From positions 1 to 64,000 of the forward strand of contig NZ_JBKBHD010000001.1 in NCBI RefSeq assembly GCF_046297875.1: DNA of 64,000 nucleotides. The letters run 5' to 3'. Positions 7,453 through 16,100 of the stretch are shown piece by piece. The position numbers were made by a program, and so were the translations under genes. Source of the DNA: Parvibaculum sp046297875 (lineage in GTDB: Bacteria > Pseudomonadota > Alphaproteobacteria > Parvibaculales > Parvibaculaceae). Below the pieces are notes generated by a model. That model was not told where the DNA came from. It searched no databases and was given only the letters and a program-made list of their open reading frames with translations. Position 1 is the stretch's first letter. Every line of letters starts with the position of its first letter.

Positions 7453-8742
7453 TCAGCTCGCGGACTTTTCCGCCGGCAGCACCGACGCGGCGATGCTCTC
7501 GGGCAGGGGTTCCGGTTTCTCGATCAGCCCCAGCACGGGGAAGACCACAAGGAAATGCAGGAAGTAGTAGGCCGTCAGCACCTGCGAGAGATGCGTGACC
7601 GTGAAGCCGCCATCGCCCACCGGGATCAGGATGTCGTCCGGCATGGCGCCGCCGCAATAGCCGAGGCCGAGGCAGACCAGCACGAAGATCCAGAAGAACT
7701 GGCGATAGAGCGGACGGAACCGCGCCGAGCGCACCTTCGACGTGTCGAGCCAGGGCAGAACGAAGAGGATGGCGATGGCGCCGAACATGGCGATGACGCC
7801 GCCGAGCTTCGAGTCGATCGGGCCGATGTCGAAGGTGACGGCACGCAGGATCGCGTAGAACGGCAGCAGGTACCATTCGGGCACGATATGCGCGGGCGTC
7901 GAGAGCGGGTTCGCCACGATGTAGTTGTCCGGTTCGCCGAGCGAGTTCGGATTGAAGAACACGAAATAGGCAAAGAGGATCATGAAGATCGCCATGCCGA
8001 AGGCGTCTTTCATCGTCGCATAGGGCGTGAAGGGCAGTGTGTCCTTCTTCGGGTCCTTGACCTCGATACCCGCCGGATTGTTCTGCCCCGTCACATGCAG
8101 CGCCCAGACGTGAAGGATCACGACGCCGGCGATGAGGAAGGGGAAGAGGTAGTGCAGCGAGAAGAAGCGGTTGAGCGTCGGATCGCCGACCGCGAAATCG
8201 CCCCAGAGCCAGGTGCGCAGGCTTTCGCCGACAAGCGGGATGGCGCCGAACAGGTTGGTGATGACGGTGGCGCCCCAGAAGCTCATCTGGCCCCAGGGAA
8301 GCACGTAACCGAAGAAGGCAGTGGCCATCATCAGCACGTAAAGCAGCACACCGAGAATCCACAGCACTTCCCGCGGGGCCTTGTACGAACCGTAATAGAG
8401 GCCGCGGAACATGTGGATATAGACGGCGATGAAGAACATCGACGCGCCGTTCGCATGAACGTAGCGGATGAGCCAGCCGTAATTCACGTCTCGCATGATG
8501 TGCTCGACGCTGGCGAAGGCGAGTTCGGTGGTCGGCACGTAATGCATCGCAAGCACGACGCCGGTGACGATCTGGATCGCGAGGCAGAGGGTGAGAATGC
8601 CGCCGAAGGTCCACCAGTAGTTCAGGTTCCGCGGCGTCGGGTAATCGACGAAGCTGTCGTTGACCAGGCGCAGGACCGGAAGTCGCGCATCGAGCCAGCG
8701 GGTGAAGCCGTTTGACGGCGTGTAGGTGCTTTGACCGCTCAT
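7453..8742 (-). CDS. petB: Cytochrome b of the bc1 complex
   Basis: A 429-residue, eight-helix membrane subunit of ubiquinol:cytochrome c reductase that carries both b haems and the quinone sites. It shows the GVVLAMHYVP helix B region, SMFFIAVYIHMFRGLYYGSY, the RTWLWGDFAVGDPTLNRFF loop, the Qo-site PEWYLLPFYAILR segment and a normal C-terminus. Fourteen bases separate it from petC and the same from petA. Membrane location is clear from repeated hydrophobic stretches. Full length. Confidence 0.97.
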   Translation of the reverse strand: MSGQSTYTPSNGFTRWLDARLPVLRLVNDSFVDYPTPRNLNYWWTFGGILTLCLAIQIVTGVVLAMHYVPTTELAFASVEHIMRDVNYGWLIRYVHANGASMFFIAVYIHMFRGLYYGSYKAPREVLWILGVLLYVLMMATAFFGYVLPWGQMSFWGATVITNLFGAIPLVGESLRTWLWGDFAVGDPTLNRFFSLHYLFPFLIAGVVILHVWALHVTGQNNPAGIEVKDPKKDTLPFTPYATMKDAFGMAIFMILFAYFVFFNPNSLGEPDNYIVANPLSTPAHIVPEWYLLPFYAILRAVTFDIGPIDSKLGGVIAMFGAIAILFVLPWLDTSKVRSARFRPLYRQFFWIFVLVCLGLGYCGGAMPDDILIPVGDGGFTVTHLSQVLTAYYFLHFLVVFPVLGLIEKPEPLPESIAASVLPAEKSAS

Positions 8743-8756
8743 TATTATGTGCCCCC

Positions 8757-9296
8757 TCAGCCGATCAGGATTCGCGTGTCGGACAGGAATTCATACGGCG
8801 GCACCTCGAGATTGAGAGGAGCCGGTCCGCGGCGAATGCGCCCCGACGTATCGAAGACCGAGCCGTGGCAGGGGCAGAAGTAGCCGTTGTACTCGCCTTG
8901 ATATTTCAGCGGCACACAACCGAGATGGGTGCAGACGCCGATCAGCACCAGCCACTGGCGCTCCAGCTCGCCGGACGGACCGGGGCGGACACGGGCATCG
9001 TCGGCCTCGGGATCGGGTAGCGACTTGATGTCCACGGCGTCGGCCGCGGCGATTTCCTCTTCCGTGCGGTGACGGATGAAGATCGGCTTGCCGCGCCATT
9101 TCACCGTGATCTCCTGACCGACGGGAATGCCGCCGAGATCGAATTCGGCGGAGGCGAGCGCCAGAACCGAGGCGTCGGGATTCATCTGGTCGATGAGAGG
9201 CCAAACGGCAAAGGCCGCGCCGACGGCGGCCATGGATCCGGTTGCCACATACAGGAAATCGCGCCGTGTGGGCTCGTCCGCGTGGGTATCTGCCAC
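8757..9296 (-). CDS. petA: Rieske iron-sulfur subunit of the bc1 complex
   Basis: A 179-residue 2Fe-2S subunit of complex III. A twin-arginine pair (Arg11-Arg12, TRRDFLYVATG) leads into a single N-terminal membrane anchor, as expected for Tat-inserted Rieske proteins. Cluster ligands are Cys122 and His124 in CTHLGC, and Cys141 and His144 in CPCHGS; Cys127 and Cys143 form the disulfide. The start is GTG at 9296, after GAGGAGACCTGAACC. It is first in petABC; the 265-base gap upstream is a divergent promoter region shared with trmL. Confidence 0.96.
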   Translation of the reverse strand: MADTHADEPTRRDFLYVATGSMAAVGAAFAVWPLIDQMNPDASVLALASAEFDLGGIPVGQEITVKWRGKPIFIRHRTEEEIAAADAVDIKSLPDPEADDARVRPGPSGELERQWLVLIGVCTHLGCVPLKYQGEYNGYFCPCHGSVFDTSGRIRRGPAPLNLEVPPYEFLSDTRILIG

Positions 9297-9561
9297 GGTT
9301 CAGGTCTCCTCGTTGAATTGGCCGAACGCCGCAATCATCGCCTTTTGGAAACGATGTCCCCGGACGGGGCCTCCCCCCTTGGACGGAGGAGTCAGGCACG
9401 GCGCCGAACATACCGTTACATGGCACGAAAGACCGGCGAATCCCCTGCTTTCGCCCCATGCATTGCGTGGTTTTGTGGCATCCAATCGGCATGTTGTCCA
9501 GCCCCGCCGCGCCTGTGGCAGGATGACGCATCGCCGCAGTCCCCTCCGCCGGAAGAAGCCC

Positions 9562-10032
9562 ATGCGTCTTGCCCTTTATGAACCCGATATTCCACCCAAT
9601 CTGGGGACACTGATCCGGCTGGGCGCATGCCTCGGCGTGGCGCTCGATGTGATCGAGCCATGCGGCTTCCCCTGGGACGACCGCGACCTGAAACGCGCGG
9701 CGATGGACTATGGCGCGCTGGGCGAGGTGACGCGGCATAGTTGTTGGGAGTCGTTCGCAACAAGCCGGCCGGCGGGGGCGCGGATCGTGCTGCTGACGAC
9801 GAAAGCGGCCGAACCCTTCACGCGCTTTGCCTTCCGGCCATCCGACATTCTTCTTCTGGGGCGGGAGAGTGCCGGCGTGCCGGACGCGGTGCATGAAGCG
9901 GCGGATGCGCGCATTCTCGTGCCGATGCGGCCCCCTGCCCGCTCGCTCAATGTGGCGCTTGCGGCGGCGATGGTTCTTTCCGAGGCGCTCAGGCAGACAA
10001 ATGGCTTTCCCGGCGGCTTTGCGGGCGGGTAA
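9562..10032 (+). CDS. trmL: tRNA (cytidine/uridine-34-2'-O)-methyltransferase
   Basis: A 156-residue SPOUT methyltransferase that methylates the ribose at wobble position 34 of leucine tRNAs. It begins MRLALYEPDIPPNLGTLIR, and the SAM-binding trefoil knot elements LLLGRESAGVPDAVH and VPMRPPARSLNVALAAAMV are clear. ATG at 9562 is chosen because homology begins exactly there. It stands alone, divergent from petABC and 37 bases upstream of hemF. The family usually has about 155 residues, so it is complete. Confidence 0.92.
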   Translation: MRLALYEPDIPPNLGTLIRLGACLGVALDVIEPCGFPWDDRDLKRAAMDYGALGEVTRHSCWESFATSRPAGARIVLLTTKAAEPFTRFAFRPSDILLLGRESAGVPDAVHEAADARILVPMRPPARSLNVALAAAMVLSEALRQTNGFPGGFAGG

Positions 10033-10069
10033 GTAGGGGCCTGGTTCCGCAAGACAAGAAGAAGACGAG

Positions 10070-10954
10070 ATGACCGACGAGACGATGATTGCCGCGCGCA
10101 AGGCGCGGGCCGAGGCCTGGTTCCGCGAACTGCGCGACATGATCTGCGCCGAGTTCGAGCGGCTCGAAGACGAGCTGACCGGGACTTTCGCGGAGCGGCC
10201 TGCCGGGCGCTTCGAGCGGACGCCGTGGAAGCGCGGCGACGGGAGCAAGGATGAAGGCGGCGGCGAGATGTCGGTGATGCATGGCCGCATCTTCGAGAAG
10301 GTGGGCGTTCACATCTCGACCGTGCATGGCGAGTTCTCCGAAGAGTTCCGCAAGCAGATGCAGGGCGCGGAGGACGATCCGCGCTTCTGGGCGAGCGGCA
10401 TTTCGCTCATCGCGCATATGCAGAACCCGCGTGTGCCCGCCGTCCACATGAACACGCGGCATGTCTATACGACCAAGAGCTGGTTCGGCGGCGGCGGCGA
10501 CCTGACACCCGTGCTCGATGTGCAGCGGCGCGAGGATCATCCCGATACGGTGGAATTTCACGCGGCCTACAAGGCAGCCTGCGACAGGCATGATGCGGAC
10601 TATTATCCGCGCTTCAAGAAGTGGTGCGACGAATATTTCTTCTTGGCCCACCGCAACGAACCGCGCGGCACGGGCGGGATCTTCTACGACCACCTCAACA
10701 CGGGCGACTGGGACAAGGACTTCGCCTTCACGCAGGATGTTGGCCGGGCGTTTCTCAGCGTCTATCCGAAGCTCGTCCGCCGCCACATGAACGAGGCGTG
10801 GACGGAAGCGGAGCGCGAGGAACAGCTCGTGCGGCGGGGGCGCTATGTCGAGTTCAACCTGCTCTACGACCGCGGCACGGTGTTTGGCCTCAAGACGGGC
10901 GGGAATGTGAATTCGATATTGTCGTCGATGCCGCCGATGGTGAAATGGCCGTAG
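10070..10954 (+). CDS. hemF: Oxygen-dependent coproporphyrinogen III oxidase
   Basis: A 294-residue haem pathway enzyme that converts coproporphyrinogen III to protoporphyrinogen IX with O2. Signature stretches are GGGEMSVMHGRIFEKVGVH, the VHMNTRHVYTTKSWFGGGGD core, HRNEPRGTGGIFYDHL and the C-terminal RGRYVEFNLLYDRGTVFGL. The ATG at 10070 is preceded by AAGAAGAAGACGAG. It is convergent with hemN, the oxygen-independent enzyme for the same step, across a 122-base gap containing a palindromic repeat; having both fits growth at varying oxygen. Confidence 0.97.
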   Translation: MTDETMIAARKARAEAWFRELRDMICAEFERLEDELTGTFAERPAGRFERTPWKRGDGSKDEGGGEMSVMHGRIFEKVGVHISTVHGEFSEEFRKQMQGAEDDPRFWASGISLIAHMQNPRVPAVHMNTRHVYTTKSWFGGGGDLTPVLDVQRREDHPDTVEFHAAYKAACDRHDADYYPRFKKWCDEYFFLAHRNEPRGTGGIFYDHLNTGDWDKDFAFTQDVGRAFLSVYPKLVRRHMNEAWTEAEREEQLVRRGRYVEFNLLYDRGTVFGLKTGGNVNSILSSMPPMVKWP

Positions 10955-10966
10955 AGAAGTTAAATC

Positions 10967-11055
10967 TGTCATTCCGGGATTCATTCCCGGGACCCAATCC
11001 ACATCTCCGCAAGATCAAATGCCAATGGGTCCCGGCAACAAGTGCCGGGATGACG
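10967..11055 (+). repeat. Intergenic inverted repeat between hemF and hemN
   Basis: GTCATTCCGGGATTCATTCCCGGGACCC on the left is mirrored by GGGTCCCGGCA...TGCCGGGATGAC on the right, with one or two mismatches, giving a long imperfect hairpin. It lies between convergent genes and may stop transcription in both directions. The short GGCCGGG/CCCGGCC element at 32780 is similar in layout. Confidence 0.7.
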
Positions 11056-11076
11056 CCTGTTTGATTGGCGCGTGCC

Positions 11077-12426
11077 TCACACCGCCTTCGAATGCCTTGC
11101 CGCGCCCTTGCCCAGATATTCGTCGAAGACGGCGCAGACGGCGCGGACAAGGGGGCGGCCTTCGTCGGTGATTTCGAGGCGGCGGCCGGTGCGCGTGACG
11201 ATGCCGTCTGCTTCGAGCGACGCGAGGCGGGAGAGGTCGGCATCGAAGCTTTCGGCCTCCACGGCATGCATCAGCGCGATTTCCTCGAGGTCGACGGACA
11301 TATCGCACATGAGGCGCTCGATGATGGCGCGGCGGAGCTTGTCCTCGCCGCTGACGGCGATGCCGCGCGTGACGGGCAGGCGCCCCTCGCGCACCGTTTC
11401 CTTGTAGCGGTCGATCGCGATTTCATTTGCGGCATAGCCTTGCGGCAGCGCGCCGATGGAGGAAGCGCCGAGGCCGATCAGCACCGGGGCTTCGTCCGTC
11501 GTATAGCCCTGGAAATTGCGGTGGAGCGCGCGGGCGGCCTGCGCCTTCGCCATCGCGTCATCCGGCAGGGCGAAATGATCGAGGCCGATCATGACATAGC
11601 CATGCGCGGCGAGGCGCTCCGCCGCCGCCTCATATTGCTCCCAGCGTTCCTCGATGCCCGGCAGCGCCTCTTTGGGGATGAGCTTTTGATGCGGCTTCAT
11701 CCAAGGGACATGCGCATAGCCGAAAAGCGCGATGCGCGAGGGACGGAGGGCGGCTGCCTTGTCCACCGTGCCGAGTAGGCTTGCCACAGTCTGATAGGGC
11801 AGGCCGTAGCAGAGGTCCATGTTGATCGCGGAGACGCCATGCGCGCGCAGCCAGTGGATCACGCGCGCCGTCACGTCATGCGGCTGGATGCGGTTGATCG
11901 CCTTCTGCACGCGGGCGTCGAAATCCTGCACTCCGATAGAGGCGCGGGTGACGCCGGCCCGCGCCATCGCCGCCACGTAAGCCTCGTCCGCCGTGCGCGG
12001 ATCGAGCTCGACGGCGATCTCGGCATCGAGCGTCACATTATAACTTTCGCGGAGATGGGCGAGCGTGCGGCCGAAATCGCCGGGCGTCAGCAGCGTCGGG
12101 CTGCCGCCGCCGAAATGGATGTGGTCGATCCGCATGCGCGCGGGGAGCGCGCGGGACACGAGGCGGGCTTCGGCGAGCAGCGCATCGAGATAATCGGCGA
12201 CCGGCGCGTATTTCCGCGTTGCCTTTGTGTGGCAGCCGCAGAACCAGCACATCTCGGCGCAATAAGCGATGTGAAGATAGAGCGAGAGAGGCGATGCCGG
12301 ATCGAGCGCGGCGAGCCAGCGCGCATAAGTATCGCCGTTCACCGCAGGAGAGAAATGCGGCGCCGTCGGATAGGATGTGTAGCGCGGCACGGCCAAGTCG
12401 TACCGCCTGATGAGATCCTCGCGCAT
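11077..12426 (-). CDS. hemN: Oxygen-independent coproporphyrinogen III dehydrogenase
   Basis: A 449-residue radical-SAM enzyme performing the hemF reaction without oxygen. The 4Fe-4S site is CAEMCWFCGC (Cys56, Cys60, Cys63) after SLYLHIAY. Downstream are the GGGSPTLL segment, the SIGVQDFDARVQKAINR segment and NMDLCYGLPYQT, all HemN hallmarks, and a C-terminal HemN domain. I use ATG 12426 because homology (MREDLIRRYDLAVPRYTSYPTA) starts there; the frame stays open upstream to 12513. No clear FNR-type box is seen ahead of it. Confidence 0.95.
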   Translation of the reverse strand: MREDLIRRYDLAVPRYTSYPTAPHFSPAVNGDTYARWLAALDPASPLSLYLHIAYCAEMCWFCGCHTKATRKYAPVADYLDALLAEARLVSRALPARMRIDHIHFGGGSPTLLTPGDFGRTLAHLRESYNVTLDAEIAVELDPRTADEAYVAAMARAGVTRASIGVQDFDARVQKAINRIQPHDVTARVIHWLRAHGVSAINMDLCYGLPYQTVASLLGTVDKAAALRPSRIALFGYAHVPWMKPHQKLIPKEALPGIEERWEQYEAAAERLAAHGYVMIGLDHFALPDDAMAKAQAARALHRNFQGYTTDEAPVLIGLGASSIGALPQGYAANEIAIDRYKETVREGRLPVTRGIAVSGEDKLRRAIIERLMCDMSVDLEEIALMHAVEAESFDADLSRLASLEADGIVTRTGRRLEITDEGRPLVRAVCAVFDEYLGKGAARHSKAV

Positions 12427-12512
12427 GAGGGAAGCGTAAGGCGCGCGCGGGGACCCGCCTATGGCCACAATTGCCGCAGGGAAATTTGTCGCAGTCGCCT
12501 GCTTGTGCTCCA

Positions 12513-12673
12513 CCCTCCCCTTGAGGGAGGGTCGGAGAATTCAAGCGAAGCGCAGAATTTTCCGGGAAGGGGGACTCCGCTGTCAGCGCCTGACTCGCCT
12601 TCCGTTTCCCCCGCCTACCCCTCCCCAAAATTTGCGATGCAAATTTCGACCCTTCCTCAGGGGGAGGGTTGGG
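12513..12673 (+). repeat. Intergenic repeats, including dispersed palindrome copy 2
   Basis: The 304-base gap between hemN and the lipoprotein gene holds no gene. It contains CCCTCCC-cttga-GGGAGGG (12513-12531) and then, from 12590, the flank GACTCGCCTTCCGTTTCC plus CCCCTCCCCAAAATTT. A perfect AAATTTGC-gat-GCAAATTT (12628-12646) follows, and a closing GGGGGAGGG. The flank and first palindrome word match the element at 5477. Confidence 0.75.
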
Positions 12674-12730
12674 CAGATGGCAAAGGCAATGCCTTTGGCT
12701 AACGCAACCTTCGCTGTCGCGAACCGCCTC

Positions 12731-13267
12731 TCACTCCTCCGCTTCGATGACGGAGCGGAGCATGTCTTTCAGATTGCCTTTGGGGGCGAAGTCCCAGCCG
12801 CCGCCATAGGCGATGTCGTCGACGAGCCAGGCATTGCCGGCGCCTGCGACAAGCATGACGCGATCCTTCCACTGCACCGGCTCTTCCGCGTCGTGCACGA
12901 GCTGCACCTCACACTCGATGAGGCGTTCGCTCTTTTCGTCGCAATCGGAAATCTCGTAGCCGGTCGCGCCCTCGAACAGCGAGGAGAAGATGTCGCCTTG
13001 CAGATAGGGTGGTTCTTCATTGTTGGTGCGTGCGGTGTGGCGGCGCTCGGCCTCGGCGGCCTGGGCGAGCAGGCTGTCGAGATCGGGCGAGATGACGGGG
13101 CGGAGCCTTGCGCGCATATCCGCCTCCGGCACACCGCCGGAACGCTCGCTCAACACGATGTCGTAGAACGTGGCGGCGGCGCGCGTCGCATCCGCCTCCT
13201 GCTCCGTCTCGCTGCAGGCGGCAAGCGATGCTGCAACGCAAAGCGCGAGAATAGCCTTACGGATCAT
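12731..13267 (-). CDS. Putative lipoprotein (DUF3828-like)
   Basis: A 178-residue predicted lipoprotein. The N-terminus MIRKAILALCVAASLAACS carries a lipobox LAAC with Cys18, so it should be lipidated and placed in the cell envelope. The mature part has a TFYDIVLSERSGG region, two Cys (ISDC and IEC) and a WLVDDIAYGGGWDF segment reminiscent of small DUF3828-type proteins that resemble YbjP. I cannot assign a biochemical role. It lies 22 bases downstream of the CCA-adding enzyme gene on the same strand and is probably co-transcribed with it. Confidence 0.75.
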   Translation of the reverse strand: MIRKAILALCVAASLAACSETEQEADATRAAATFYDIVLSERSGGVPEADMRARLRPVISPDLDSLLAQAAEAERRHTARTNNEEPPYLQGDIFSSLFEGATGYEISDCDEKSERLIECEVQLVHDAEEPVQWKDRVMLVAGAGNAWLVDDIAYGGGWDFAPKGNLKDMLRSVIEAEE

Positions 13268-13289
13268 GGGCTCCCCTCCCTTTTGCCAT

Positions 13290-14543
13290 TCAGTAAACAG
13301 TGGCCTGCACCACTGCTTTCAGGCGTTCGATGATGGAGAATTCATCGTCGATGAAGTCGCTGTCAATCCACCATTCCTCGACTTCCCTCCGTACGCGGCC
13401 GATTTCCGGGCCTTCGGGGACGCCGGCGGCCTTTATCATGTCTCCGGTGAGCGGCAGTTCGGGCTTCTGCCAGCTATCGGCCATGGCAAGAAGGGCGCGC
13501 CACTGAAAGGTGTTGTGGCCGGGGCGGTCTTCGGCCCAGCCGAGCAGCACGCGGTCCTTGAAGAGATCGCGGCCCATGAGATAGAGCGCGCGGCGCACCT
13601 CGCGCATGGAGAGGTAGCAGACGATCTTCGTCTTGTCGGTGAGCATCGCGGTGAGGCGGTCGCGATCCTTGTTGGAGAGTTTGAGACGCGCGGCGAGCGC
13701 CTTCACGCCCGCCTCGTCGAGATCGAGCATGGCGCCGAGGCGCGGGATCGGATCGGCGTCGAGTACAAATAGCTGTTGCACCTCGATGCCGACGAGTTTT
13801 TCAAAGCGGTCGAGGCGGCTCGCCTCGGGCAGCACCACGGCGAGGATGCCCGATGCCGCCATCTGGCGGAAGGCGGCGCCGGCTTCATCGGCCCTGGCGA
13901 TTTTCAGCAGTTCGTCGCGGACGCGCTCGCCCGAAAGCTGACGCAGGCCCTCGCGCTCCTCGGCGCAGGCGCGCAGGCTCGCGACGTCGGGCTCGCCCTT
14001 GCCATACCAGGCATGGAAGCGGAAGAAACGCAGGATGCGCAGATAGTCCTCGCGGATGCGCTGATGCGCGTCGCCGATGAAGCGCACACGGCGCGCCTTC
14101 AAGTCTTCGCGGCCGCCAAGCGGATCGTGCACCGTGCCATCGGCATCGCAATAAAGCGCGTTGATGGTGAAGTCGCGGCGCTTCGCATCTTCCAGCCAGT
14201 CGCCGGTGAAGGCGACATCGGCGCGGCGGCCATCGGTCGCCACATCGACGCGGAGCGTGGTGATTTCGATATGGCGCGTGGGCGTGACCGCCGTGATGGT
14301 GCCATGCTCGATACCGGTGGGGACGACCTTGATGCCCTTCGCCTCGAGCAGCGCCTTCGCCTTTTCCGGCGTTTCTGTCGTGGCGATGTCGATGTCGCTC
14401 ACCTTTTCGCCGATCAGCGCGTTGCGGACGCAGCCGCCCGCAAAACGCGCCGAGCCGCCGCCCGCATGGAGCGCATCCATAACCGCCCTGGTGTCGGCTT
14501 CGTTCAGCCAGGCCGCACGGGCCAGTTCCTTGTCGGCGCTCAT
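13290..14543 (-). CDS. cca: CCA-adding tRNA nucleotidyltransferase / poly(A) polymerase family
   Basis: A 417-residue class II nucleotidyltransferase. The head domain has GGCVRNALIG followed by DIDIATT (metal-binding Asp pair), the RRADVAFTG and RRDFTINALY motifs, and DPLGGREDL, then RFIGDAHQRIREDYLRILRFFRF. This is the alphaproteobacterial type that adds or repairs tRNA 3'-CCA; a poly(A) polymerase cannot be excluded from motifs alone. The start is ATG at 14543. It lies downstream of the Nudix gene with a 77-base gap on the same strand. Confidence 0.92.
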   Translation of the reverse strand: MSADKELARAAWLNEADTRAVMDALHAGGGSARFAGGCVRNALIGEKVSDIDIATTETPEKAKALLEAKGIKVVPTGIEHGTITAVTPTRHIEITTLRVDVATDGRRADVAFTGDWLEDAKRRDFTINALYCDADGTVHDPLGGREDLKARRVRFIGDAHQRIREDYLRILRFFRFHAWYGKGEPDVASLRACAEEREGLRQLSGERVRDELLKIARADEAGAAFRQMAASGILAVVLPEASRLDRFEKLVGIEVQQLFVLDADPIPRLGAMLDLDEAGVKALAARLKLSNKDRDRLTAMLTDKTKIVCYLSMREVRRALYLMGRDLFKDRVLLGWAEDRPGHNTFQWRALLAMADSWQKPELPLTGDMIKAAGVPEGPEIGRVRREVEEWWIDSDFIDDEFSIIERLKAVVQATVY

Positions 14544-14620
14544 CGGTGACTTTCCTCACTCACTGTTCTTGATCGTTGCCCCCACATTATTGAAGAGGGG
14601 TCGCGGGGCCTCTGAGGCAT

Positions 14621-15286
14621 TCAGTCGCCATAAAGCCGGTCATACATGTTCTTCAACATGCCGGCGGTGGCCCCCCAGATATAATGACCATTATAGGGCA
14701 TCGCATAATATTCGCGACGCCTGCCGCGCCAGACCGCGCTGTGGCGCTCGTGATTGGCGGGGTTCATCAGGAAGGACAAGGGCACCTCGAAGGCTTCCGC
14801 GACCTCATGGGGGGAAATGGTGAGGCTGAAGCCCGGCCGCACGAAGGCGACGACGGGCAGGATGCGGAAGCCGGTGCCTGTCTCATAGGCATCGAGATAG
14901 CCCGCCACCTCTACATATGAGCGGTGGAGGCCGACCTCTTCCTCGGCCTCGCGGAGCGCGGCTTCGGCGGGCGTTTCGCCGGGGTCGATCTTGCCGCCCG
15001 GAAAGGCGACCTGGCCCGAATGGGTGCCGAGATGATCGGCGCGGCGCGTCAGCAGCACATGGGGGCCATGCGCATGTTCGATGATGGGCACGAGAACGGC
15101 GGCGGGCCGCAGCGAGGCGCGCTCCTCCGGCTCGACCCAGACATTGCCCTCGGGCGGCTGCCTTTCGGGCGGATTGAGGTCATGGTCGCCCCTGAGGCCC
15201 GGCAGGCCGTCTGCCGCCAGAAGCGCGGCCAGAGCCGGGGGCTCCCGGTCGGTGCGGGAGAGAATGAGATGACGATGGGCGTTCAT
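14621..15286 (-). CDS. CoA pyrophosphatase-type Nudix hydrolase
   Basis: A 221-residue Nudix enzyme of the NudL/CoAse group. The Nudix box GGKIDPGETPAEAALREAEEEVGL is intact and is preceded by the UPF0035 signature LLTRRADHLGTHSGQVAFPG, which marks CoA diphosphatases that hydrolyse CoA or acyl-CoA to phosphopantetheine and 3',5'-ADP. The start ATG at 15286 lies one base from the upstream DUF1285 stop, so translation is coupled. Substrate assignment rests on that signature. Confidence 0.88.
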   Translation of the reverse strand: MNAHRHLILSRTDREPPALAALLAADGLPGLRGDHDLNPPERQPPEGNVWVEPEERASLRPAAVLVPIIEHAHGPHVLLTRRADHLGTHSGQVAFPGGKIDPGETPAEAALREAEEEVGLHRSYVEVAGYLDAYETGTGFRILPVVAFVRPGFSLTISPHEVAEAFEVPLSFLMNPANHERHSAVWRGRRREYYAMPYNGHYIWGATAGMLKNMYDRLYGD

Positions 15287-15287
15287 G

Positions 15288-15938
15288 TCAGAGCGTCACT
15301 TCTTCCGCCGGCTGGATGGGGAAGAAGGTGCCGCCGGACCAGATGCCGAACCATCTCCTGCCCTCATGCTCCTCTTCCACGCCCAGTTCGACGAGGTCGT
15401 AGAACACCGCGCGGTTGATGAGCGCGTCGAGGCGGGCGCGGACATGGACGTAAGGTGCGGGCTCGCCGGTCTCCTCGCCGATTTCGAATCGCATGGGGTG
15501 ATCGGGTCCGGCCACGGTTTCATCGCCGACATTGGTGGTGAAAGTGAGCACCTGATCGCGGCCCTTTCCTTCCACCTTCATGGCGACGGCAACGAAGGGC
15601 GCGTCGTCCACCTTGATGCCGACCTTCTCGACCGGCGTGACGAGATAGTATTTCCCGTCCTCGTCATGGCGCAGAACGGTGGAGAAAAGGCGCACCAGCC
15701 GCTCGCGGCCGATCGGCGTTCCCAGATAGTACCAAGTGCCGTCGCGGGCGATGCGCATGTCGAGATCGCCGCAGAATTCGGGATTCCAGAGGTGAACCGG
15801 CGGCAGGCCCTTTGCTTTCTTTCCGGCCTCCTCGGCGGCGGCGAGGCCCTTCAGCCCGCCCGGCGCGCTGCCGGAAGCGCGGCCCTGGGCACTTGGCTTT
15901 TCGCCGTTTGCGGCTGTCTTTCCGGTCACGGCGGCCAT
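15288..15938 (-). CDS. DUF1285 family protein
   Basis: A 216-residue protein of the DUF1285 family, whose biochemical role is not established. After a low-complexity Ala/Gly/Lys N-terminus it shows the family core PPVHLWNPEFCGDLDMRI, WYYLGTPIGRERLVRLF and the C-terminal RAVFYDLVELGVEE. ATG at 15938 follows AGGAGAGGAAAT; more upstream ATGs lack homology. It heads a minus-strand run with the CoA Nudix hydrolase, the CCA enzyme and the lipoprotein, an arrangement common in this class of bacteria. Confidence 0.85.
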   Translation of the reverse strand: MAAVTGKTAANGEKPSAQGRASGSAPGGLKGLAAAEEAGKKAKGLPPVHLWNPEFCGDLDMRIARDGTWYYLGTPIGRERLVRLFSTVLRHDEDGKYYLVTPVEKVGIKVDDAPFVAVAMKVEGKGRDQVLTFTTNVGDETVAGPDHPMRFEIGEETGEPAPYVHVRARLDALINRAVFYDLVELGVEEEHEGRRWFGIWSGGTFFPIQPAEEVTL

Positions 15939-16057
15939 ATTTCCTCTCCTCGCGCGATATTGATCTTCGATTTCGTGCCCCACGCCCCGGAATCCGGCCA
16001 TATTATCGTCACGAAGGCCCGCGCCAATGGCGGCGCGCAACAAAACAGGGATGTGGC

Positions 16058-16096
16058 ATGACGGCGGGTGCGAACCCGCCCGTCACCAATATGTAG
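16058..16096 (+). promoter_or_regulatory. Leader mini-ORF and GNRA-loop hairpin upstream of the MoxR gene
   Basis: A 12-codon frame (ATG 16058 to TAG 16096) ends four bases before the MoxR start. Its first half forms a strong hairpin, TGACGGCGGGT (16059-16069), GCGA loop, ACCCGCCCGTCA (16074-16085), with one bulged base. No T-run follows, so it is not a standard terminator. A role in translational control is possible but untested. Confidence 0.45.
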
Positions 16097-16100
16097 GTCA

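Noticed and set aside
16059..16096. tRNA-like element
   Set aside because: The hairpin with GCGAACCCGCCC resembles a T-arm, but there is no acceptor stem or anticodon arm around it.
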